Source: Bdellovibrionales bacterium (GTDB lineage Bacteria; Bdellovibrionota; Bdellovibrionia; Bdellovibrionales; Bdellovibrionaceae). Taken from it: a DNA stretch of 64,000 bases. The stretch spans positions 1 to 64,000 of the forward strand of contig SXSU01000092.1 of NCBI GenBank assembly GCA_005793345.1. The letters are read 5' to 3'. Of the stretch, positions 17,795 to 24,559 are shown piece by piece. The notes under the pieces are model-generated. The model was not told where the DNA came from and did no database searches. It saw only the letters and a list, made by a program, of their open reading frames with translations. The position numbers and the translations under genes are program-made. How positions within the stretch are numbered: position 1 is the stretch's first letter; every line of letters starts with the position of its first letter.

Positions 17795-18818
17795 GAAACA
17801 GAAAAGAAATAAGTTTAGAATATTTATAAAATGGAAAATACTTGTAAATATTATTACATTATTCATTATAAATTTGAATGCTATTAAAAGTATTTGTGAA
17901 ACACAAGACAAAACAATTTTCACAAAAAGATTTGTTGAGATTGAGTGGGATGAGATTCCGTATGCAATTAAATATGATTTAGAAATTTATAATTTTCAAT
18001 CTAAGAAATTTATAAAATTATTTTCTTCAAGTACAAATTTATTTAAATTAAATGTACGAATGGGCAAGTATTTAATTCGGTCTAGGTTCACTGATAAATT
18101 TGAAAGGATTTCTCCTTGGTCAGAGTTAAGTGAATTGATTATAGCTCCGCCGCCAACAGAGATATTATCTTTCCCCCCTGCCGATGGCACATCAATTTTT
18201 GCTAATAAAACAACAGGTGTAGCAGAAATTAATTTAAATTGGAAGCCTTTGCCTCAAATAGAAAAATATTTAGTTAGTGTAGAAAATCCAGAAGGAGATA
18301 TTGTGAAAGAATTTTACACTTCGAAAGATAATATTGCAATTCTATTACCTCCAAGTACTTACGCATTTAAAGTAAAAGCTGTGTTGGCAGACGGAACAAT
18401 AGGTGAACCGAGTCCTAAATCAAAGTATTACACAATTGTTGGAGCTAAAATTTTACCTCCACGAATAAAGTATAGAAAAGATAAAAATGGAAATTCTATA
18501 TTAAGTATGAATAGTGAACTTAAAAATGGAGTTGTAAGTGGCATAATTGAGTATCAACATTTTGAAAGTGATAACTGGATTATGATTGAAAAAATTGAAA
18601 ATCAAAAAATAGGAGATTTAAAATTAGATTCAAAATTCAAACCGGGAAAATACAAATCTACTTTTTTAAGTTCAGCTAAAGGATTTTCAAATTCTGATAC
18701 GATAACGTATGAGTTCGTGATTAAACCAAAACAACAAGACTTAGATAGTATTGATGAAGAATTGAAATTATTAGGTAAAATTAAAACGCATAATGAAAAA
18801 TTCACAAAAATAGAATAA
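17766..18818 (+). CDS. Fibronectin-type-III-like exported protein
   Basis: The 350-residue protein has an N-terminal hydrophobic anchor (IKWKILVNIITLFIINLNAI). At least two beta-sandwich repeats follow, of the FnIII/Ig style: VEIEWDEIPYAIKYDLEIYN with LIRSRFTDKFERISPWSEL, and INLNWKPLPQIEKYLVSVEN with YAFKVKAVLADGTIGEPSPKS. The pattern W-x-P-x-x-x-Y-x-(V/L)-x-(V/I) followed by SPWSE/EPSPK is the same as in the FecR-like protein at 40308. The start overlaps the previous gene by 29 bases. A GTG at 17778 with GAGG 6 bases upstream is an alternative start. Likely an envelope protein; function unknown. Confidence 0.65.
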   Translation: MRSKVIVVDKKQKRNKFRIFIKWKILVNIITLFIINLNAIKSICETQDKTIFTKRFVEIEWDEIPYAIKYDLEIYNFQSKKFIKLFSSSTNLFKLNVRMGKYLIRSRFTDKFERISPWSELSELIIAPPPTEILSFPPADGTSIFANKTTGVAEINLNWKPLPQIEKYLVSVENPEGDIVKEFYTSKDNIAILLPPSTYAFKVKAVLADGTIGEPSPKSKYYTIVGAKILPPRIKYRKDKNGNSILSMNSELKNGVVSGIIEYQHFESDNWIMIEKIENQKIGDLKLDSKFKPGKYKSTFLSSAKGFSNSDTITYEFVIKPKQQDLDSIDEELKLLGKIKTHNEKFTKIE

Positions 18819-18925
18819 TAACTGTTCTTGATTAAGTCTGATTGCTTCACAATTGTACGAGACAAAATCCTTCGCCGTTATTCTCATATTTGTTGAGGGC
18901 GATTTTCAATCACCCCGTATTATGA
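18819..18925 (-). repeat. Dispersed hairpin repeat, copy B
   Basis: About 105 bases here are the reverse complement of 55922-56030. They share GTCTGATTGC, CAATTGTA, GAGACAAAATC, CGCCGTTATT and GGGCGATTTTCAATCACCCC, all in the same order. The copy fills almost the whole gap between two convergent genes (ends at 18818 and 18927). The GGGCGATT/AATCACCC part can fold as a hairpin with a 3-base loop. Confidence 0.8.
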
Positions 18926-18926
18926 A

Positions 18927-20873
18927 CTAGAGCGCGATATATTTAGTTAACATATTCGCTAATATTGCTGGATCTATTGGCTTCATTAAAATATCATTCA
19001 TGCCATACTCTAAGCATTTTTTTATTTCATCTTCTGTAACTCCAGCAGTTAATGCAATGATTGGAATATCAATTTTTAATTTTCGAATTTTGAGAGAAGC
19101 TTCTAAGCCATTTAATATGGGCATATGTATATCCATTAAAATACCATCAAATTCATGCTCATTAGATAGAAGTATATTTAAACAATCCTCACCATTGTTT
19201 GCAATTACATATTTAATACTAGCAATTCTCAAATACCCTGCAATCACTGTTTGATTTACACAATCATCTTCTACAATTAAAATTTTTTTATTTTTTAAGT
19301 GTGCAATTTTATGTTCAAAAATTTGTTTAAGTGATTGTATTTTGGAAGTGGTAACTTCAATTTTTGAAATTGATTTTGACGGAGCTAATAAATTCAAAGT
19401 GAAACTAAATATTGATCCTTTGCCTTGTTCGCTTGTAAAGTCTAAATTGCTATCCATAAGCTGTAACAAGTTTTTTGAAATAAATAATCCTAAACCACTA
19501 CCTCCAAATTTTCGACTAATTGAATTGTCAGCTTGTACAAAGGGGATGGTGAGATTTTTTAGTACACTGGGATCAATTCCAATACCTGTATCCTCAATAA
19601 TAAATTTTATTTTAGCACGATTATTTATAATGCCAATATGAAGTACTTTTATTTTTACATAACCTTTATCGGTAAATTTGATTGCATTTCCTACAATATT
19701 AGTAAGAATTTGCCGAATTCTAAAATGATCACCAATTAAAATCTTTGGGATATTAGAGTCAATTTCACAGATTAAATCAACTGATTTTTGTTTTGCAGTA
19801 ATATCAAAGATAACAAGCATTGGATCAATAATTTCATGGATATTGAATTCAGAATTCTCAATAAAAATTTTACCTGCTTCAATTCTAGAGTAATCAAGAA
19901 TCTCATTTATTAAACCATTTAATCCTTCAGAGGTTTTTAAAATTCTAGTAAGATCATTTTTTGTTGAAGGATCGTCAGTATTTTCCAATAAAAGTCTAAC
20001 CATTCCATTTATACCGTTTAATGGTGAACGAATTTCATGACTCATAGTTGATAAAAACCTAGATTTAGATTCACTTAATTTTTCAGCTCGAATTTTTTCT
20101 TGATTGAGTAAGTTTATTATTTTTTTATTTTCGGTAATATCTCTTACGAAAATTGTTAAAATTCCATGACGCATTGGAAAAATTGATACACTAATTTCAA
20201 TATCTAAAATTGTACCATCTTTTTTTCGATGTTGAGTTTCAAAACGATCATATCCTCGCTCTTTCACTTTTGCAATATGAGCAATTATATCACTTTCACT
20301 TTCAATTGCTTCGAGATCCTTTATGGACATCTTTAATAATTCACTTCGAGAATATCCACTCATTAAAATATAAGCTTCATTTACTTCTAATAGTTTTCCA
20401 TTAAAATCCGAAAGCCAGAACCCTTCGGGACTAGTATTTATTAGTTCCTTATATAAACCATCGGTTTCTTTTTTAGAAGTAATATCAAATCGCAAAGCTA
20501 AGAATTCAATAATTTCATTTTGACTATCTTTGATTGGAATGATGGTACTATCTACCCAAAAGTATTCATCGAATTTACTTATATTGCGTATTTCACCTCT
20601 CCAAATTTTACCTTCTAAAATTGTATTCCATAAATGGGTAAAAAATTCTTTTGAGTGATAATTTGAATTTACAATTCTATGATTTTTACCAATAAGCTCG
20701 TTTTGATTATATCCCGATATTTGGCAAAAATTTTCATTGGCATATATAAAATTACCTTCACGATCTGTTAAAGTTATAATTGCAAAATTATTTAGTCCAC
20801 TTAAGATTTGTAAAATATAATCTTTATTTTCTTGATTGAAAAGAATATTGTCTATGTCAAATAATTTATTCAT
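18927..20873 (-). CDS. Hybrid histidine kinase (PAS-PAS-HisKA-HATPase-REC)
   Basis: The cytoplasmic sensor kinase has 648 residues and no membrane segment. Domains in order: PAS 1 (about 25-150, YANENFCQISGYNQNELIGKNHR), PAS 2 (about 150-260, LEVNEAYILMSGYSRSELL), and HisKA with the phospho-histidine in STMSHEIRSPLNG near residue 279. The HATPase has the N box NIVGNAIKFTD, the G1 box DTGIGID and the G2 box GGSGLGLFISK. A receiver follows with EDD and the phospho-acceptor aspartate in LMDIHMP near residue 579 and a lysine in MKPID. The end-of-chain receiver needs an Hpt partner, and two Hpt genes lie upstream in the same orientation. It follows the response regulator by 28 bases. Confidence 0.93.
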   Translation of the reverse strand: MNKLFDIDNILFNQENKDYILQILSGLNNFAIITLTDREGNFIYANENFCQISGYNQNELIGKNHRIVNSNYHSKEFFTHLWNTILEGKIWRGEIRNISKFDEYFWVDSTIIPIKDSQNEIIEFLALRFDITSKKETDGLYKELINTSPEGFWLSDFNGKLLEVNEAYILMSGYSRSELLKMSIKDLEAIESESDIIAHIAKVKERGYDRFETQHRKKDGTILDIEISVSIFPMRHGILTIFVRDITENKKIINLLNQEKIRAEKLSESKSRFLSTMSHEIRSPLNGINGMVRLLLENTDDPSTKNDLTRILKTSEGLNGLINEILDYSRIEAGKIFIENSEFNIHEIIDPMLVIFDITAKQKSVDLICEIDSNIPKILIGDHFRIRQILTNIVGNAIKFTDKGYVKIKVLHIGIINNRAKIKFIIEDTGIGIDPSVLKNLTIPFVQADNSISRKFGGSGLGLFISKNLLQLMDSNLDFTSEQGKGSIFSFTLNLLAPSKSISKIEVTTSKIQSLKQIFEHKIAHLKNKKILIVEDDCVNQTVIAGYLRIASIKYVIANNGEDCLNILLSNEHEFDGILMDIHMPILNGLEASLKIRKLKIDIPIIALTAGVTEDEIKKCLEYGMNDILMKPIDPAILANMLTKYIAL

Positions 20874-20901
20874 TCACTAATTTAAACTCAATTAAAAAAA
20901 T

Positions 20902-21645
20902 TTATCTTTCAAAAAAAGGTAGTTGATCATGATTAGTAAGTAAGTTTTTTTGATTTTTTAATTTTTTTATTTGAAGTATATAACCTTCACTTCTTTTATT
21001 AAGTAGCTCTAGCTGAGTTAAATTTAATTTTTTACGAAGTTTACTTATATGTGTATCTACATTTCGTGCGGAAACAAAAATCTCACTCCAAATTGTTTTT
21101 CGGATTAATTCTCGTGGTAATTTTGAATTAATATTTTTAACTAATAATAGAATAATTTTAAATTCAATAGGTGTTAAATTTAAGTCTACCTTTTTATTTT
21201 CTTGAATATTAAATGCAGATTGATTGGTAAGATCTAAAAATAAATCTTTTATTAAAATAGTTGAGTCTGATGTGCGAATAGGTCCTCGTCTTAAAATAGA
21301 ATGTACTCTTGCTAATAACTCATCTTTATCAAATGGTTTTGATACAAAATCATCAGCACCTAATGTTAAACCTGTAACTCTTGATGGAGAATCATCTTTA
21401 GAGGATAAAATTATTACAGGTATTTTAGCTAAATTATCATCAGCACAAATATCTTTTAAAAAATCTAAACCATAACCATCAGGTAGTAATAAATCCAAAA
21501 TAATGAGATCAAAAAATTTAAATTCAAGTTGTTTTCTTGCAGAAGTTAAGTCGTAGCATGAAAAAATAGTATGCTCATTTGCCAATGCATTTCTCAGTAA
21601 AATCTGAGTCTCGACATTATCTTCAATGGCTAGTATAGATGACAT
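20902..21645 (-). CDS. OmpR-family response regulator
   Basis: The 247-residue protein has an N-terminal receiver (acidic pair in LAIEDN, phospho-acceptor in IILDLLLPDG, lysine in VSKPFD) and a C-terminal winged-helix DNA-binding domain (LTPIEFKIILLLVKN, RNVDTHISKLRKKL, EGYILQ). It is the likely output of the hybrid kinase encoded 28 bases downstream, directly or through the Hpt proteins. The C-terminal tail after YILQ is unusually long and basic (about 25 residues). GAAAGGCG provides the ribosome binding site. Confidence 0.92.
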   Translation of the reverse strand: MSSILAIEDNVETQILLRNALANEHTIFSCYDLTSARKQLEFKFFDLIILDLLLPDGYGLDFLKDICADDNLAKIPVIILSSKDDSPSRVTGLTLGADDFVSKPFDKDELLARVHSILRRGPIRTSDSTILIKDLFLDLTNQSAFNIQENKKVDLNLTPIEFKIILLLVKNINSKLPRELIRKTIWSEIFVSARNVDTHISKLRKKLNLTQLELLNKRSEGYILQIKKLKNQKNLLTNHDQLPFFER

Positions 21646-21752
21646 ATACGCCTTTCAATTTCATATACATAAAAAATATCATTGATGACATTATTTATTA
21701 CATAAAAGTATTTTGCAAAAGTAAATTTGTATGTAAAGAAAAATCCAACTGA

Positions 21753-22151
21753 TTATTTCTTCCATTTATTTGCAACTGTTTTAAGATAAGTTATAATTTT
21801 AAAAAGTTCATTTTCAAAATAGTTAATTTCTTCTATAGTTAAGTTTATATTATATTTTTTTCCTGCTTCAATTTCAATTTCTTTGAGTCTTGTTGTTAAT
21901 GAATTCTGCATTATATTAACAAGTGAGCCACGCAATTTATGTGTTTCATTTATAAGTCCTGTAATTTGGCCATTACTTAAACAAGATTTCATTTCTTTTA
22001 AAGAAATTCTGCAATTTTTTTTAAAATGAATTAAAACTTCACTTAATAATTTAGAATCTCCAAAAAATCGACTTTCTAAGTATGTCATATCCAAAGGAAT
22101 TAAATTATTAGAATTTAAACTAAAATTTTTCATATTTTTGTTAATTCGCAT
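21753..22151 (-). CDS. Histidine phosphotransfer (Hpt) domain protein
   Basis: The 132-residue all-helical protein has the Hpt phosphorylation motif ETHKLRGSLVNI (canonical H-x-L-K-G-S) about midway, and an N-terminal D-x-x-x-L-x-x-x-F-x-G-D segment (DMTYLESRFFGD) usual for Hpt domains. It should shuttle phosphate between the receiver of the hybrid kinase and a response regulator. It lies third in a five-gene same-strand run (membrane receiver, Hpt, Hpt, response regulator, hybrid kinase). GGAAG precedes the ATG by about 12 bases. Confidence 0.82.
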   Translation of the reverse strand: MRINKNMKNFSLNSNNLIPLDMTYLESRFFGDSKLLSEVLIHFKKNCRISLKEMKSCLSNGQITGLINETHKLRGSLVNIMQNSLTTRLKEIEIEAGKKYNINLTIEEINYFENELFKIITYLKTVANKWKK

Positions 22152-22196
22152 TTATTTTTTAACTTCCTTTTTGTAAGTAGCAATATTTATATAAAC

Positions 22197-22565
22197 TTAA
22201 TAATGAATATTAAGTCTTTTTATAGCATTTAAAACATTATTCATTTCGTACTTTATCTGTAATAATACATTATCAAGTTTAGTTTCCAGTTCAGGATCTT
22301 TTTCATACTTTTGACAATATTCAGAAAGCTTTGATGCACCAATTGTCAAAGCGCTAGATTTTAAAGCATGTAATTCAAATTTAAACCCAACAATGTTTTT
22401 ACTCTCACTATATATTGTTAATTGATCTATTCTTTGTTTCGAAGATTTTGTGAATACATCTAAAATTTCTGATAAAAAGTCAGTTCCACTTTCGGACTGT
22501 AGCGCTTTTAATTCTTTAATTATTTTTTCGCATAAAATAAGATTGTTATTGTTTTGAGTGCTCAT
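22197..22565 (-). CDS. Histidine phosphotransfer (Hpt) domain protein
   Basis: The 122-residue helical protein has the motif FELHALKSSALTIGA, in which HALKSS is the Hpt phospho-histidine site. Further helices (LSEILDVFTKSSKQRIDQL, LDNVLLQIKYEMNNVLNAI) complete the four-helix bundle. It is a second, sequence-diverged Hpt next to the one at 21753, which suggests branching of the phosphorelay. It starts 21 bases after the membrane receiver gene and is 45 bases before the next Hpt. Confidence 0.85.
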   Translation of the reverse strand: MSTQNNNNLILCEKIIKELKALQSESGTDFLSEILDVFTKSSKQRIDQLTIYSESKNIVGFKFELHALKSSALTIGASKLSEYCQKYEKDPELETKLDNVLLQIKYEMNNVLNAIKRLNIHY

Positions 22566-22586
22566 AGAAGTACCTTACTTTGAATT

Positions 22587-23165
22587 TTAGACAGCAATAC
22601 CAAAATTTTTATTAAAACTTTTTAATAATCCATTAGTAAATGCATCTTTTTTACTTAAGATGCCCCTATAGTTTAAGTTTTGTAATAATTTTGAATTGAA
22701 ATGAACAACTTCTGGACTACCTGTAAACAACAAAACCTTTGGTCTATTTGCTTGTGAAATTTGACTGTAATTTTTATCAAGTCTCAATAAAAACTCTTCT
22801 CCATTAAGCTCAGGCATCATATTGTCTATAACTGCAAAATCAAAAATTTTATTATTCATCTCTGCTAATGCTGCGATTGGATTCAAATAAGCTGCAACCC
22901 TAAATCCCATTGTTTGAAAAAATCTTTTTAAAGAATGTAAAGCAACAGCATCATCATCGACAACCACAATTAAAGGTCGTTCGATTTCAAGGTCATTGAC
23001 TTTTAAAGAATCACTTTTATAAATTATAGCTAAAAGTACAGAAATCCCACCTATAATTATTAAAAATGGTGAAAAAATAAATAAAACCCATGGTCCTACT
23101 AGACCTAATATTAAAGTTAATTGTGACATTACCCCAATTAAGATAATCTTTTTAAAGATATTCAT
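22587..23165 (-). CDS. Membrane-anchored receiver-domain protein
   Basis: The 192-residue protein starts with two hydrophobic helices (IILIGVMSQLTLILGLVGPWVLFIF and PFLIIIGGISVLLAIIY, residues about 7-48). A receiver domain follows with the acidic triad VVVDDDA, the phospho-acceptor in AVIDNMMPELNG and the lysine in ILSKKD. No output domain follows. A receiver tethered to the membrane without an effector may act as a phosphate sink or a localised switch for the Hpt proteins encoded next to it. AAGGAGG at ideal spacing marks the start, and it is the promoter-proximal gene of the cluster. Confidence 0.85.
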   Translation of the reverse strand: MNIFKKIILIGVMSQLTLILGLVGPWVLFIFSPFLIIIGGISVLLAIIYKSDSLKVNDLEIERPLIVVVDDDAVALHSLKRFFQTMGFRVAAYLNPIAALAEMNNKIFDFAVIDNMMPELNGEEFLLRLDKNYSQISQANRPKVLLFTGSPEVVHFNSKLLQNLNYRGILSKKDAFTNGLLKSFNKNFGIAV

Positions 23166-23546
23166 AAGTTCCTCCTTAAACGTACTTCAATGTATCTCGT
23201 GATTATACCTAATATAATCCTATTCTAAGTATAATCATAAGATTTTATTTATTTTAATTTCAAATTGAACTAAGTTCAATTCATTGCTATTTACTTTTAA
23301 TCAATTAAATTTCTCCTCGGTATTAGAATATAATTGTTGAAATCTGATGACATTGACAATGAGTTTTCTCAATATTTCTAAACAAACAATATTTATTTTT
23401 TAATTTCAATTAATACTGTTTAATATTGTTCTTATATAAATTTAAGTACTTTCATCAGCTGATAAACCTTTCATATATCTGATTGTGTTTAAGTTAAATC
23501 GTCAGTTCGATTTGATCAGATTTAAACAAAAAAAGGTTCAAATGCT
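23166..23546. promoter_or_regulatory. Divergent control region of the phosphorelay cluster
   Basis: The 381 bases between the membrane receiver gene (minus) and the small ORF and regulator (plus) carry two inverted repeats. TGATTATAC (23200-23208) pairs with GTATAATCA (23229-23237), and AATTGAAC (23263-23270) with GTTCAATT (23274-23281). A shorter palindrome ATCAGCTGAT lies near 23455. These could bind a dimeric regulator such as the OmpR-type proteins encoded on either side. Basis: seen symmetry; binding is inference. Confidence 0.4.
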
Positions 23547-23678
23547 GTGAATGAAAATGAAAGTGCCAAATTTTGTACTTACCTTAGATGTATGATAGAT
23601 CAATTATATCCGCTTGTAAGTAGAAATGAAATGATGGACTGCGATTGTCTCTTAATAAATGCAAAGATGGGTTTATAA
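23547..23678 (+). CDS. Possible small protein (43 residues) upstream of response regulator
   Basis: A GTG-started frame preceded by AAAAAAAGG reads VNENESAKFCTYLRCMIDQL and goes on for 23 more residues, ending at TAA 23676-23678. It has four cysteines in two pairs (CTYLRC, CDC). The local base composition is less AT-rich than the flanks and the regulator start follows 25 bases later, so the two would be cotranslated from one message. No homology is claimed. It could be a leader peptide, a small regulatory protein or chance. Confidence 0.4.
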   Translation: MNENESAKFCTYLRCMIDQLYPLVSRNEMMDCDCLLINAKMGL

Positions 23679-23703
23679 ATCTCTTATTTGATTGGAGTGC
23701 CAA

Positions 23704-24402
23704 ATGTTTAATTTATTATTAATAGATAATAATAACGAAATAAAGGAAGTTATTAAAAAACTATTTTTACACACGGCAAATGTAGCTTCATTTTCAAATT
23801 TAAAACTCAGCAAAGATTTTCTTAACTTGCATGAAACAAAAATTATAATAATCGATATAGATTTTCATGAAGAAGATATTTACAATTGGATTGGAAATTT
23901 GAAGAGTGATGAAAAATTTTTTAATATTCCCATTATAATTTTATCTGCTCAGTATCGTATTCAGGATATGGTTCTTGCATTTCAGATGGGTGCTGAAGAT
24001 TATTTGATAAAACCGTTTAATCCAATTGAATTAAAAATTAGAGTAGAATCTAAGATAAAAAATAATTCAAGGTCCAAAGAAGCTTTGCCATTAACTATAA
24101 TTGAAAACTTAACTATTAATTCGATTGAACGAGTTGTTACTCTTACAAAAGACAATACTTCAAAAAATGTAGAACTTACGGCAACTGAATTTAGAATTTT
24201 AAATTACTTTGCTAATAATAAAGAACACGTGATTGAGCGCGAGCAATTGATTAGTGCCATTTGGAACTATGGTTGCCACATTTCAGATAGAACAATTGAT
24301 TCACATATAAGCCGAATAAGAAAAAAAATAAATGAATCTAACTATTCGATATTTGCGGTGCAAAAAGTTGGTTATAAATTTACAAATGGAAGAGATGAGT
24401 AA
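23704..24402 (+). CDS. OmpR-family response regulator with altered acidic pocket
   Basis: Receiver plus winged-helix protein of 232 residues from the ATG at 23704, which has TGGAG 6 bases upstream; a TTG at 23692 is the longer alternative. The receiver has the phospho-acceptor region IIIDIDF and the lysine in YLIKPFN. The usual acidic DD/DE cluster at the end of strand 1 reads LIDNNNE, so one of the two metal-binding acids is replaced by Asn. The DNA-binding part is normal (LTATEFRILNYFANN, RTIDSHISRIRKK, VGYKF). It is transcribed away from the phosphorelay operon and ends before a strong terminator at 24473. Confidence 0.9.
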   Translation: MFNLLLIDNNNEIKEVIKKLFLHTANVASFSNLKLSKDFLNLHETKIIIIDIDFHEEDIYNWIGNLKSDEKFFNIPIIILSAQYRIQDMVLAFQMGAEDYLIKPFNPIELKIRVESKIKNNSRSKEALPLTIIENLTINSIERVVTLTKDNTSKNVELTATEFRILNYFANNKEHVIEREQLISAIWNYGCHISDRTIDSHISRIRKKINESNYSIFAVQKVGYKFTNGRDE

Positions 24403-24472
24403 ATATAAAAAAATATAAAAAATAATTTTACACATAAAACTATTTTTTATATTTAGAAAATTAATATAATTC

Positions 24473-24496
24473 GGGGGTAATTATTATATTACCCCC
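24473..24496. terminator. Hairpin between convergent genes
   Basis: GGGGGTAAT (24473-24481) pairs with ATTACCCCC (24488-24496) around a 6-base loop, a 9-bp perfect stem with five G-C pairs. It lies between the ends of the regulator (24402) and the vWA gene (24560). No long T-run follows on either strand, so termination may be weak or factor-assisted. Confidence 0.55.
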
Positions 24497-24559
24497 ACTT
24501 CAGTTTAATAAAAAAGATTCTTTAGTTTACTATTGCCCATTATAATAAAACATATTTTC

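Noticed and set aside
21753-23165. Possibility that the two Hpt genes are pieces of one broken gene
   Set aside because: Each has its own start, ribosome site and complete phospho-histidine motif, and their sequences differ, so they are separate genes.
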